Below, piece by piece: positions 1 through 11,298 of a DNA stretch of 64,000 nt. The stretch is taken from NCBI GenBank assembly GCA_030248215.1, contig JASANG010000273.1:137001-201000 (forward strand), given 5' to 3'. How positions within the stretch are numbered: position 1 is the first letter of the stretch; every line of letters starts with the position of its first letter. Source of the DNA: Enoplolaimus lenunculus (lineage: Eukaryota; Nematoda; Enoplea; Enoplida; Thoracostomopsidae). A program made the position numbers and the translations under genes. Under the pieces are notes generated by a model, which did no database searches, was not told where the DNA came from, and saw nothing but the letters and a program-made list of their open reading frames with translations.

Positions 1-75
1 CGTCTGGCTTCTCGCTCGCTTCGCTCGCGAGTTTGGGGACCCCCACCCTGGAATTTGGGGAGAGCTCCCAACCCT
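1..75. repeat. Family M MITE fragment at the window edge
   Basis: The tract holds a GCTCGCTTCGCTCGC palindromic core followed by a GGGGACCCCC hairpin. The same CGTC(A/T)GGCTTCTCGCTCGC start is found in the copy near 48125, so this looks like the inner part and right end of one repeat family, cut by the window border. No coding content is apparent. Confidence 0.5.
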
Positions 76-235
76 GCCTACTCCGGCACTGTCTACATTT
101 CTCTAATCGACTATTACAATTTTATAAAAAAACCGAAGCGAAACGCGTTAGAGAACGCGGAGTTCACTATCGAAAGCTGTCGTTAAAGTTTAAGTTCCAC
201 TCAACTGAGCGAAATAATTATTTTAGAATTTAAAT

Positions 236-829
236 TGAATTGCAAAAAATTTTCAACTCATATGGTTTTTACTCAACAGCTCGTGTGTTTCATTGGCCAG
301 AGAAGCAGACGGCAGTGGGGTTCGTACTGTTGGGCCCACAGCATGCGAGATAATATACAAATACTGTAAATTAATCGTGAAACGGAAATCAATAAGTAAT
401 TTGGGCATTACTTATTCCACTAAATTTTTGTGTTTATAATTTTTCCTGTCGTAAACAAAATCATAAAAAAACTGATTCAAACAATACGAAAAAATCAGTG
501 CACTGCATTGTTTTAAGACATTACAGTTGCCGAGATTGCAACCATTTTGAGTCGTATTATATATGTACAAAATACAGATGCAGTTATATTCATTTTTATA
601 CATAAATTGGCAATATTGCAGTTTGCTTGGCATGTAACGCAAAAAAACACAAAAAACGAAAGATATTAAGAAAAGAAAGCAAAAAATGAATCATTACAGC
701 TCAAATTAATGAGCTCTCGCTTAAAAGTTGTAAAATAGTAGGTAAAGAGTTGATAAAATGCATTAACGGTAAAAATGGTATAACAGTCAATAGTTACCTT
801 AATTTGATGTAATATATCTTGATAGCGGG
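236..829. other. AT-rich gene-free stretch
   Basis: I see no open frame with coding character, no repeat end that I recognise and no RNA gene. Only short AT-rich frames occur. Confidence 0.6.
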
Positions 830-925
830 AAAAGAACAATTGTATAACTGCATTTAGGTTGTTGTATACTTTATACTTTCCCGACGTTTGCGCTTAGGCT
901 TAGGCTTAGGTAAAGGTTTAGGAAA
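830..925. repeat. Family E remnant (TTAGGC-type tract)
   Basis: Three successive GCTTAG hexamers are followed by decayed AAGGTTTAGG. The same tract sits inside complete family E elements at 6977 and 44812. The ends of this copy are no longer clear. Confidence 0.5.
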
Positions 926-2185
926 AAGCGATTCGAAAACATTCAAAATTTATGTTAGAAAAAATTCTTATTTTTACTTTCGATAACAGTCGAAAGTTGA
1001 CCATAACCTGACAAGCTTCGGTCTTGGTAGTTCGGGTCTCGGTCATGGTAGTTTGGGTCTCGGTCTTGGGTCGGTTTTTGACCGAGATCGCACATTTGTG
1101 CCACCTTGACCCCACTTTCGGTACGTTCCTTGTCGATGAGATATAATATATGTGCTTTGCTGAAATTTTCAAAACAGAGACCGACTTTACTCGATGAATT
1201 TTGCTGTTACGTCACGTGACTCAATTGATAAAGATTCGTTTAAAAACTATAAAAAAATATTTTAAATTCTTTATTATCAAATGCGTATAGCAATTATCAT
1301 TATGGTAGTCTGTATACTGACGCGAAGCATTGTTTTTAGCAAAAAATAATGTTCCACCGACAATAAATCAACGGTGATTTTAAAGATGATCTAATATAAA
1401 CAGAGAATATTTCAGTTTTCGACAAAATTTAATTGAAGTTTAACTTTGAAATAAAGCTATACTCATTTAAAGCAAATTGATTTGAAAAATTCGTTCGAAA
1501 CTGGGGCACCAAAACGGCGTACATACACCAAGCGCATTTTCGCTCTCTAAATGCCTTAATTGATTGTAAATTATCAGGGTGTTAACGGATAATATAAGTA
1601 TCAGAAATGGATAGTGATCAAAATAACAGAAATAAAAACTGAAAACGGATATTGAAGTATAAAAGTTCCAAAGAATTTTTATTTTTTTGCCAACACAATT
1701 GAGGCTTGAAAAAATAGCGAATGCACCGAAATTTCTAACATTTTGAATAAATTTCGCAAATTTCTATAACAGAAACGGACGACGGATTTCTACTGGAAAC
1801 GGATATTCGGTAACATCCTGTAAAATAAACATCCTTACACGGTTTAAAACGGGCAACACGTTCACGTTTTCCTAAACAAACCATTTTAGACCGAAAGAAA
1901 CCACGACAAAATTTAATTTTGCCTCAGCTGGAAGGTTACTTCATTTACCATGTTTTTTGACGCTAAGATCCCGGCATCTACAAGCGAAAAAATGTGTTTT
2001 TTTCACAGAACTTAACCAATTTTTAAGGGTTTCAATTTAGCATTTTTAAATCTAATTTCACCTACACACAGTTGCTGGGCAATCAGCGAAACAAATGACT
2101 TAGCGATGGCGGAGAGAGGGGTCGGGAGTAAAGCGTTTTCCGAAGTAAAATCAAGTTCTCAGCTGGAACCACGGCCCGACCGAAT
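926..2185. other. Gene-free stretch
   Basis: Mostly AT-rich unique sequence. A short GTCTTGGTAGTTCGGGTCTC direct repeat occurs at 1021-1075. The segment near 1575-1830 (ACGGATATTCGG and similar words) may be a decayed family Q element. No gene is supported. Confidence 0.5.
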
Positions 2186-2189
2186 ACTC

Positions 2190-2985
2190 GACAACGATTG
2201 GTCAATTTTAAGAGCCAATATTTTAGTTTTTGTTTCAGTGACGTCATCCACGACCCCAAATTTCTGTGACCGATTAAATACTCTGCAACGATTGGACAAT
2301 TTTAAGAGCCAATATTTTAGTCGTTTTTTTCAAGTACGTCATCCACGAACCTAAATTTCTAGGTAAACCACTGCGTATAGCTACTTTTGCAATCGAACTA
2401 GAAAATCTACCTAAGTTAATTGGTACTTAGTCAAACAGTTGCATATTAGAGATTACTGTGAGCGTAATCTGATAATACCTTTAAGCTTACAATTTCTTCA
2501 AAACGTTCATTAAAGTTGTCCAAAATCAAATCCAGGGTCATCCGTAGAAACTTATATTTGGGGGCACCGAATAATTTTGGGGACCCCTTACAATTGCAAT
2601 TAGGCAATATTTTTAGTCGTTTTTTTGCAAGTGACTTCACACATGACCCAAATTTCTGGTACCGATTAAATACTCTGCAACGATTGGTCAATTTTAAGAG
2701 CCAATATTTTAGTTGCTTTTTCCAGTGACGTCATCCACGAACCTCACTTTCTAGATAAGCCACTGCGTATAGCTACTTTTGCAATCAAACTACAACAGAA
2801 AATCTACCGAAGCTAATTTCTACTTAGCCAACGAGTAAGCATACCAGAGCTTACTGTGAGCAGCAATCTGATAATACCTTTAAGCTTACAATTTGTTCAA
2901 AACGTTCATTAAAGTTGTCCAAAATCAAATCCAGGGTCATCCGTAGAAACTTATATTTGGGGGCACCGAATAGTTTTGGTGACCA
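2190..2985. repeat. Tandem duplication with a unit of about 400 bp
   Basis: The block around 2253-2500 recurs with an offset of about 397-400 bp at 2650-2900. Both units hold GATTAAATACTCTGCAACG, CCACTGCGTATAGCTACTTT and ATCTGATAATACC in the same order, with scattered substitutions and small indels. Each unit runs into family H sequence, and the second leads directly into the 77-bp array. Confidence 0.75.
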
Positions 2986-3368
2986 TTAAAGTTGTCCAAA
3001 ATCAAATCCAGGGCCATCCGTAGAAACTTATATTTGGGGGAACCGAATAGTTTTGGTGACCATTAAAGTTGTCCAAAATCAAATCCAGGGCCATCCGTAG
3101 AAACTTATATTTGGGGGCACCGAATAGTTTTGGTGACCATTAAAGTTGTCCAAAATCAAATCCAGGGTCATCCGTAGAAACTTATATTTGGGGGCACCGA
3201 ATAGTTTTGGTGACCATTAAAGTTGTCCAAAATCAAATCCAGGGCCATCCGTAGAAACTTATATTTGGGGGCACCGAATAGTTTTGGTGACCATTAAAGT
3301 TGTCCAAAATCAAATCCAGGGCCATCCGTAGAAACTTATATTTGGTGGGCACCGAATAATTTTGGTGA
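2907..3368. repeat. 77-bp tandem array, six copies, derived from a family H MITE
   Basis: CATTAAAGTTGTCCAAAATC starts at 2907, 2984, 3061, 3138, 3215 and 3292, an exact 77-bp period. Copies differ by single bases (GGTCATCC or GGCCATCC). The unit holds TTTGGGGGCACCGAATAG, the body of the family H elements at 20925 and 22166. The last copy runs into normal family H sequence (CCTTACAATTGCAATTC), so the array lies inside one such element. A single unexpanded unit is at 2507-2590. Confidence 0.9.
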
Positions 3369-3460
3369 CCCCTTACAATTGCAATTCAAGATTGTTTATT
3401 ATTATACCGAGTCTATTTGGAGGCACCTGCCCAATTTGGGGGGGGCACGGTACTTAATAC
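3369..3460. mobile_element. Right part of the family H MITE that hosts the 77-bp array
   Basis: The sequence continues colinearly with the copies at 20925 and 22166: CAATTGCAATTCAAGATTG, a GAGTCTATTTGG segment and a G-run followed by GGGGGCACGG. Confidence 0.7.
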
Positions 3461-4289
3461 TTCCCCGTAAAGATGCCCTTGATCATATCTAAATGTAGTT
3501 TAGGCTTCAGAAACAATATTAGCAAAATAAAAAGATATTCTAGACACCTAAATTAGCTGATTTTCAATACAGATTTGATGAAGTTGTACTCTACCTTCGA
3601 AAATCATATTTTGCAAAATTTAATCTGACGAATTTCTACCGGGTATTCGTGGAAAATAGTCTGTGTTACTAGTTCAGGCCCCGTAAATACGTTTAACCGT
3701 TTCTATAATGTACGCTAAAAATGTCATCAAAAAATGTAGCCTCGCTATGAAATATGGTCAGATAACAAGGGCGTCGCAGAATTTTATTTCGAAAAGGTAC
3801 ACATTCAGGGTTCTAACAGGATCTACATTTCACAGGCAGCAGGAATACGAACAGGAATTTAGTTTTATCGCCGGAACCGGAACAGGAACCGGAACAAGAA
3901 TTGGAAATAAATTGCACCACCGACTTATGACTGTTTATCAATTGCTCTGTGTTTTCATTAGCCAATTGTCTAAGGTCTGCAAAACCAAGCATTGAAGATT
4001 TCAAAATATGACGAATGTGCTTACAAAACGCAAATTCCAAAACAAGCTGAGTTTCAGCAAAATTGTTTATACGTAAAATTGGTGTGAAAACCTACTTACT
4101 CTTCACAATTGGCCACAAAACCAAAAAAATCCGTAGGAGCCAGTAGGCTAATGCTAAAACCTAAAATTTTCTATTTTTTCAATTTTCCACACCTTTTCGT
4201 GGTTTACCTGCGTACCACGGGGCATACACCACCCCAGAAGACTCTTGAACACGTGTCCACAGTATCTCTGGTTTTGATTGAAGGTTAAA
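3461..4289. other. Gene-free stretch with a family L (GGAACAGG) remnant
   Basis: About 3815-3905 holds repeated GGAACAGGAA / CCGGAACAGG words shared with 37120-37268 and 44060-44485. The remainder is unique AT-rich sequence with no supported gene. Confidence 0.5.
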
Positions 4290-4440
4290 CTTGGGCTTTC
4301 TATGGTTTTGATTGACGGTTAAACTTAGGTTCAGGTTTAGGTTTAGAAAAAGGTTTACCTAAGCCTAAGCGTTTGTCTAAGCATTTTCCTAGACCTAAGA
4401 GCATTTGCCTCACACCTAACCTTAGCAATATACATGAGAA
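4290..4440. repeat. Family E remnant
   Basis: Degenerate GGTTTAGG / CCTAAGCC hexamers followed by ATATACATGAGA, which resembles the outer end of complete family E copies (TATACATGGGCC). It may overlap the 3' part of the exon candidate at 4421-4559. Confidence 0.4.
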
Positions 4441-4559
4441 ACATGTGTACAAGAACCCGCTCCACAGTAGGGTATCGTGGCACTTTCGAACCGCATCCGC
4501 GACACTTATTATTAATTTTACGGCCACTGCTGCCATCCACGCGACGAAACTCGGCGATT
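4421..4559 (-). CDS. Candidate exon with a SelD-like CRGCGSKVP motif (very tentative)
   Basis: On the minus strand a CTATAG acceptor-like site precedes an open frame reading IAEFRRVDGSSGRK, then INNKCRGCGSKVPRYP. It ends near AAG|GTTAGG, a possible donor. The K-C-x-G-C-G-S-K-V-P string resembles the conserved start of the SelD (selenophosphate synthetase) part of bifunctional FAD/SelD proteins, usually MRCGGCGAKVP-like. No further SelD motif was found nearby, the match is about ten residues long, and the 3' part may be family E repeat. If real, the next exons lie at lower coordinates on the minus strand. A chance frame is the main alternative. Confidence 0.18.
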
Positions 4560-4565
4560 CTATAG

Positions 4566-6976
4566 ATCAGATTTCACGCTAAAATGAATCTAAGCCAGAC
4601 GGAACGCAATGAACATAGGCAAAATTTAACGCTGACAGTTCTCGCTGAGGTTTCTGTTCAATTAAACCATCAGGTGACTTCCGCCTTGAATACGGCCGAT
4701 GCACCACGAACTTGGGTTTATTGTGAACGAGTGCGTGTTGTTTTTATAAACAAGCTGAGTGTGTGTGTTCTTTGGCTTGCTTGACTGCATTTGCTGGGGT
4801 GTATACAAACGAGGTACGAGAGGTATGTGCCCGTCTGAGATTTTTGGACAAGCAAGAAAAAATGTTCCCACCCCAAAAATGTGTGGACAAACAAGAAAAA
4901 ACGCACTTTTCATAGCTAATTTTTATTTACATATCGATATACTCTACCAAAATTGTACCATAGCCGCGCCTCTGTTGCGTGGACGACGAGCATACTTTTG
5001 TCGAAGTTAAATGTTGGACGGGATTAGGAAAATTAAGCCCCAAGCCACGCGCAAATATTTTTAAAATTATAAGTACTTTGTTTGTACTAATGCTAACAAT
5101 TCCAGCACTGTCATGGCCGTGCTTAGGCAAGACCAAATTCTATGAAAATTGGAAGGTTTACAGGCCGTTATGTACGGGCTATGAATACTGCTAACGTATC
5201 ACTAATTTAAAATATTCTCTTGTTCAAATTTTAAGACCACACACTTCAGAGGTGTACTCACAAAGTTTTCGACAAAAAATTATAACTCTGCCAAATATAT
5301 GGGCACCAAACCTGGGAGGGAGTGGGGCAGGGCACCGAACCCCCTTACCTATTTGTTGAGTACAAAACTTAGGAGGCTTTTTTTCACCCCTCACTTCGAA
5401 AGACAAAAAAACTTGATGAGCTTATTAGTACCCAAAACGTCTGTCAGGTTCATTACCCGATACAAACCGGTGCATCACAGTTCACGTAGCAACTTTACAT
5501 AATATTTCTGTTGGCTGCGTATACGCATATGGAAAATAAAACCTGACTGTTTAGGATCAATAGCAGCTCCTCATTAAATTTTATTCAAAAATGGTATGAC
5601 ACGTGTCCTTGGATCCATTTTCGTCTTTCAACAGGGCCAGTTAGTTGTCTTACTTGAGCTTCAGCATCATGTTTGACAGCTATGTATTGTTCACTCTTAA
5701 TAAATTGTGGCGTGATCAATCATCGCTTTCTGGAAAGTGTGAACATGGCTAAATTAATACTGAAATGACCGCAATCCACTTTCGAAAACAGATCAGCGCT
5801 CATGCTGCCAAGTAAAAAAACGTTATATCAGTTTAAGTAGGTTTAAGACCGCAAGTGTTAAAATAGTGTCCAAGATCCTAACGATCCAGCTTTCCTTCTA
5901 AATTGATTAAAACCTATCACCAACTGCCTACTGGCAGCTGCATTACCCAAAAACCGCATAAGCCACCACAAAAGCCCAGACAATGGTCCACTCTAAGCGA
6001 GGACTAAACTGTTATTTTAGATTCAAACACAACTCTGTAATTTCACTAGAGATAGGAGCTTTAGCTACTCAAAAATCACTTTTTTTCGCTCAACTGGTTT
6101 TTTTCGTAGCAAACGCACACGATAGTTCCAACGTATACAACCTCGTGCAAAATTTTTTTATACCTTTTATTCCCTCTAGCAGCATTCATTAGGTTAGTTC
6201 AAATCGTGTGAAAATTGATTTTGTCTTGTCTGACCAGAAATTTTGGACAGAGATGCATTTTGTTTTCGTCTCTATAATACCCTCCAGTCTTCAGCCAAGC
6301 CCGTTCAACTGTTTCCCAACAACAAGCTACCGTAGAACACGTACTTGTAACAACAGATTGCCTACAGTTAACCAGTTTGTCTTCGCCAGAACGAGCTACT
6401 TATCCAGTTGTTTATTCGAGTTCCGAACCGGATTCTGGTATTTTTTTCGCGAGACAAATCCAAAACAAAATTATTGTTCAACTTTAGCTTAAGCTTAAAC
6501 GACTCTCTCGCATTGGTATCGTTTTCAGTCGGCTTAGAAAATAATTGAAATTTGACTGGGTTTTAAAAATTTGAACCGTCGGCTCCGTTGGGAATTGAAC
6601 TCAACTAAAAAAATACTAACGATAACAACAACAATAAATGGGTTAAAACACTTTTGTTCAGAGGGCGCATACTAGCGATAGATGCTAAAACCGGAGCCGG
6701 GCCAGTTTTTATGCACAATCCTAAATGAAGTTGCATGAAAACGAATCTTATAACGCTCGGTTCTCCTTTGAGAAATATAAACATCACAAGACACAACAAA
6801 TTTCATGATTTGGTTAAAAGATTATTTTCCCACTGTTAGCCACCATACACGTAGTACGTGTATTGTAGTAGCTCGTGTTGAAAGTGGTTATTTTTACGTG
6901 ATCTAACTTGGCTCCGGTTGGTACCGTCTCCGGTTCCGGCAAGAATCGCGGCCCCGGGGCATCTCTATAACATATA
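4566..6976. other. Gene-free stretch
   Basis: I find no supported exon or RNA gene over 2.4 kb. The GC-rich patch at 5300-5350 (GGGCACCAAACC, GGGCACCGAACC) may be a decayed family H-type MITE. The rest is unique sequence with pyrimidine-rich blocks. Confidence 0.5.
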
Positions 6977-7177
6977 CATATATGGGCCCATGTTACTTTA
7001 AGGGGTGTCCAGGTTTCTGGTGGGTCTATAAAAGAGTAGGTTTACATTCTATATTTTTTGTTTAGGCTTAGGCTTAGGCTTAGGAACTCATTTTTGCAAC
7101 GCTTAGGCTTAGGCTTAGGCTTTGGAATACGCTCGATCTACTGTTACGACCCTTAAAGTAACATGGGCCCATATATG
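6977..7177. mobile_element. Complete family E MITE with 28-bp terminal inverted repeats
   Basis: The arms 6977-7004 and 7150-7177 are perfect inverted copies beginning CATATATGGGCCCATG. The interior has two runs of GCTTAG hexamers (about 7064-7085 and 7101-7121). The right arm abuts a long AT dinucleotide tract. No coding capacity. Confidence 0.85.
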
Positions 7178-7262
7178 AATATATATTATCATATATATGT
7201 ATATAATATATATATTACATATATATCTATATATAATATATATATGTATATATTATATATTC
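7178..7262. repeat. AT-rich microsatellite
   Basis: Alternating ATATAT blocks with interspersed C and G, largely self-complementary, directly following the family E element. Confidence 0.85.
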
Positions 7263-8125
7263 AGAAAAAGTCTTCGTGTTGAAACGAAGAAAAATGCGAC
7301 GCGATGAAACGATAACTGTTCAAAAATGTAGGAACATATGACTTGGCAACTAAGTTTACTACCTGCGAACATAATCTTAGCAACCAGTTTAAAAGCGACA
7401 TCGCATGATTTATAGTCTAACAACGGCAGGTCAATTAACTCCGCCCGCGGTGCCAGGAGCGATTTCCAATTTAAATATGATCTAATTAGTCGTTTATAAC
7501 TAAATTTTACCAAAACAAAAAAATGTTTTATAGTTTTGGTGGCGTTGTTGACAAAATTATTGTATAATTTTGATATTACATATAAACACAAATAACGTGA
7601 TTCAGAACAAAACCGCAATAGTGGAAACAGCGAGGGATAGCGCCACACAATGCGAACTCCCGTATTTTTAAGGTTGAATTTTTGTGACAATATAGGCTAT
7701 TAGGTTCATTGAATCTAAGACAATTTGTCGACCAACAGTTTCTTAAAGCCTATTAATAAATCTAACCATAATTTTAAGTGTAATCCTATGCCGACTAAGT
7801 CTATTGAGCATAATGGTGGGCGACGAATTGTCGAGTCGATAGAATTTTGAATTACAAATTGTCGAGCGGCGAATATATTTCAACATTAATACCATTTTAA
7901 ATCGTTACACCACCGTTGAGATTCAAAGAAAATTTAAATTCAACCGCAATGAACTCCACCCTTTGACAAATGGCTGCTCGTTAGGCATATCAGATAAATA
8001 AATACTCGAAAGATATATCTGTCTTGCAACACGGCAGCAACGCAAAACTCATAAAGACTGTGGGTTTATTCAACTGGGATATTGGTATATATCCTGTCTG
8101 CTTCTTCGTGAAGAATATCAAAAAA
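7263..8125. other. Gene-free stretch containing a family D element
   Basis: A 145-codon minus-strand frame (7253-7690) covers part of it, but it has no recognisable domain, starts next to a microsatellite and has the composition of noncoding sequence, so I do not call it a gene. Family D lies at 7715-7880. Confidence 0.5.
7715..7880. mobile_element. Family D MITE (CGACAATTTGTCG ends)
   Basis: It starts CAATTTGTCGACCAACAG and ends with GGCGACGAATTGTCGAG, then AATTACAAATTGTCGAGC. Inverted CGACAA/TTGTCG motifs at both ends and the same spacing are shared with 11892, 31881 and 53282. Noncoding. Confidence 0.8.
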
Positions 8126-8133
8126 AGCCACTT

Positions 8134-8295
8134 CAGGCACGTAGGCAGCTCACCTTGGTAGAGGGAGGCTAAAAAATTTTCAGGAGGGACATTTAAAGGG
8201 TTCAATGACTTACAAGCATAGTTGAAAATCATCAAGGGGGGCAAAATTTTTCTAGTGGGGCTGAGCCACACCTGCCCCCCTTGGCTACGTACCCG
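8134..8295 (+). mobile_element. Family A MITE with an exact 8-bp target duplication
   Basis: The ends resemble GTAGCC / GGCTACGTACC, with the diagnostic interior words TTTTCAGGAGGG, AATGACTTACAAGC and GGGGCAAAATTTTT. It is flanked by AGCCACTT at 8126-8133 and again at 8296-8303, an exact 8-bp duplication as hAT-superfamily insertions make. Non-autonomous, no open frame. Confidence 0.88.
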
Positions 8296-8363
8296 AGCCA
8301 CTTTAAGCAGCTTTCTTTTTAGATTCAAACATCACACTTCAATGCGCTGGTGAGTTCCTGCAA

Positions 8364-8513
8364 GGGCGTAGCCAAGGGAACGAGGATTTGTGAGGTCAAA
8401 GCCGTCCTTTGATATTTTGGCACCATGGTTTTACACAAGAAATGCCCCTTCAAAATTTTAATACAACCTAACAACCACTATTTCCAAAATCTTAGATACG
8501 CCTATAGATTCAC
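8364..8513. mobile_element. Family N MITE (GGCGTAGCC ... GATACGCC)
   Basis: The left end is GGGCGTAGCCAAGG and the right end is CTTAGATACGCCTA, imperfect inverted repeats shared with 16934 and 46760. Noncoding. Confidence 0.6.
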
Positions 8514-8925
8514 AAGAGTGAGACATGATTCAAAAGTTATAAGAAATCACCAACTGGCTTATAGATGCAACACATAAACCAGAATATCAATCCTGGTCAT
8601 AACAGACGTACTTCAAGTTTACTTTCCTGGCCTCAGATTGCACCTTCAAACCCGCAAGACCTTTGCTGTTATCGAAAGCTGGTCTGATAAGTTCTGGGCT
8701 GCCGGGTCAAATGCACGCTGGGCCGGTTTAAATTAAGGCCACTCAACATAATGAAAAATTTTGATAGTGTAAAGTAGTTATAGCCCTGCCCAGGGCTACT
8801 ATAACTACTAGTGTAATTATTTTTCTAAATATTCAATTGTGAGCACGTTATACAAATGCCAGGATCGATTATAGTGCCAGTCCAGCCATCGTTGTTATGT
8901 TAGGTCGATTTGAAAAATGTTGGGC
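8514..8925. other. Presumed intron downstream of exon C
   Basis: This stretch follows the donor of exon C on the minus strand. It is unique sequence with a small GCCCTGGGCAGGG-like hairpin near 8786-8802. No next exon could be identified. Confidence 0.4.
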
Positions 8926-8932
8926 TTACCTC
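8923..8932 (-). other. Splice donor of exon C
   Basis: Minus-strand reading GAG|GTAAGCC; the exon ends at base 8930. The open frame reaches a TAA made by the donor itself, which is typical when coding sequence runs up to an intron. Confidence 0.8.
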
Positions 8933-11298
8933 AACGTATCGGCGACGTCTAACCCAAATGCCGATGCACCTGAACTTGTACCGCTATTATTTGCACCGGC
9001 GAACAATTTACTGCTGTAATGGGACGGCCGGCGACGTCTTGAGCTATTAATACTCGTATTCGACAACGTAATCGCGCGATGTCCGCCTACGATCGCAATC
9101 CCTGTCGTCGAGCTGCTCGCCGATACACCACCGTCTTCAAAGCAACCCCCAGTCGATGATTGGAGACTATCGCGACCACCGTTTCGACGGCGACACGACG
9201 ACGATGATATCATCAAATTTGGTGGAAACACAGCACCAGATCGCGGCGGTTCGGCGAGATCGACCGACCAACTTTTGGTAGACTGATATGCGAACTGTCG
9301 GGACTTGTATTTAGACCCTGGTGTCGCGGTTGTAGACAGTCGCTGCGACGGTCCACCGCGAGTCGCCGTCGCGACAACAGTTGGGGACGACGTTCGATCA
9401 GACGTCGTCACCGCACCTCCGTACTGCTGTGTCGACGACCGACGCCGGATAGACGAACTACGTCTAGACGTCGCGGGCGATATTGTGGCAGACAGCGGTT
9501 GCTCGATGCCGACTTCACCAGTCGCGTTCGACTGTCGATGTTGATAATAGTCAAACGCACAGGAGTCGCCGGCATCGGACAATTCGTCTGTACAGCGGCG
9601 ATTGCTGTTGTTGCCATCGCTATCATCGTCGTCGTCGCCACTCACAAACGCTTCTTCATCGATTGATTGTTGCATAATCGGTGTGCGAAGTGGTTTTAAC
9701 GTTGAAGACAACAAAGACGACGACGCCGACGACGGCGGCGACATCAACAACGTCGGTGGATCGGCGTCATCGGTCGCAGTAGCAACAACTATCGGCGGTT
9801 GAGATAGGTCAGCGCCTCTGGGTGGCATTAAAAGCAAATCACCGCCGTCAACACTGCAATCAGGAGCGACAGCGTCTCGAGACGACTTCAAAAGCGAATG
9901 CGATCGAAGTCGTCCGATTAAAGGATTTCGTGTACTTCCACTGCTGCCTGTCGCTGTCTGATCAAAAGTCGCGTCGACGTCTGTCGGTGGTGATGTTTGG
10001 GCGACAACGTAGACAGATGGATGAGGTAATCGGCGGCTGCTTCCGTGGCAATCTGGGTTGTCTGATAGCCGCGTTGGCGGCGACACAATAGCGGCGTCGT
10101 CGTCTTCACTGAGATCAGTCGATATTTCGCTGATATGACTCAACATGGTTGGTTTGGCGAACCAATGCTTGGCGAGGGCCGTCGTTGACGTCGCATCGCT
10201 GGGGATCACGGATTCCTCCTGGGTGCCGCAAGCGCTTGGATCGACGGTCGATAATTGCGTCGTGTTGCTGTGAAGTACTCTGTCTGCGTTGAATGCTGAT
10301 GAAATTTGGTCGATGCCAAACTGTTGGCAGCTCTGTTCTTTCGGCGAAGCCGCCTCATCTGAGGTGGACCCTTCGTGCCCTCCAGATTCCGTAGATCTCC
10401 GTGCTGGGGGGCATCGCTCAGCTGGGCTCCTACTGGTTACAGCCTGACACTGACCAGATTTCGCTGTTGGTTGTTCCTCGTAATTACGACCAATACTTTC
10501 CACAGACGAAGTCATATCTTCGGAGCTTCGCAACCCAGTTGCGAACTTTTTGTGACGCCCGAATTCAAACGCTTTCATTTCACCCGTACTAGGCGGGCTC
10601 GATCGGGCGCCGCCTGAACATCGTTCGCCAGGGGTAACTATCTGGTCTATCGATGACCGTACGCCGCCACTCAGCGACGAGCTAAAAAATCTGGGAAACC
10701 ATCGCGACAGTGATCCCGGACTTGTCCGCGGAATAGATTCATGATCATTGCTCACAATTGGTGCGGTATTCGAACGCGTCTTGCTTGCACAACGGCGGCG
10801 CCGAATTTTCGCCAATAACGGAAAATAAGGTCCTCCGCGACCCGTCGAGCTTTGACCTACTTCTTGACCAACAAAATTTTTCGTTTCCACCTCAATATTA
10901 CTCAAACCACCTGTTGTCATTTTGGACAATTTTGACGCGTTTGACAGTTGTGACGACACCGAAGTTAATGATTTTGGAGACGCTACGCTTGCATCTGCGT
11001 TTGTTTCTGGTTTTCTTTGAGATCCATTGCTAAGTTGCGGCTTGGAGGCCCGGCGTGAGGATAAGGATTGCTTAAATACCCCGAAACGTTTTTCAGACCT
11101 TGCCAATGAGTCCTCAGAGGGCACAGGTCCGCTGTTCGACGGCTCAGCAGACTGGTTTTGCCGTTTGAGTAGCCGAGTTTCCGCCTTGCCCCCTCCGCCA
11201 ACAGTTGTCGCCCTGGTGGTATGAACTGATTTTGAATCTGATGGCATTTCGCAACGAACTTTTGAAGATGACTTAGCTAGTAACCAATTGATACACAT
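8930..11298 (-). CDS. Exon C: large coding exon for a Ser/Thr/Pro/Arg-rich protein, unrecognised
   Basis: A single open frame of about 789 codons ends at a consensus donor (GAG|GTAAGCC, intron from 8929 downward), leaving two bases of a split codon (phase 2). The first ATG is at 11298 (MCINWLLAK), with an in-frame stop nine bases upstream. A second ATG at about 11247 (MPSDSKSV) has better context (G at -3). Alternatively this is an internal exon with an acceptor such as CCACCAG|G at 11212, which would match the phase of exon B. The product is mostly low-complexity. Notable parts are an RRRRCASKTRS basic cluster (about residues 166-176), SGDDDDDSDG (about 553-562), RRSSSIRRRSS (about 614-624) and a C-terminal SRRRRPSHYSSK segment. 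Several RRxS-type sites could be substrates of basophilic kinases. No catalytic domain or membrane segment is visible. GC content is far above the flanks. Being an exon is well supported; its identity is unknown. Confidence 0.85.

Noticed and set aside
830-925. Interstitial telomere or chromosome-end sequence from TTAGGC repeats
   Set aside because: The hexamer runs are short, irregular and embedded in dispersed MITEs across the window.
7253-7690. 145-codon minus-strand frame
   Set aside because: It ends in an AT microsatellite, has no domain or splice support, and its composition is that of noncoding sequence.
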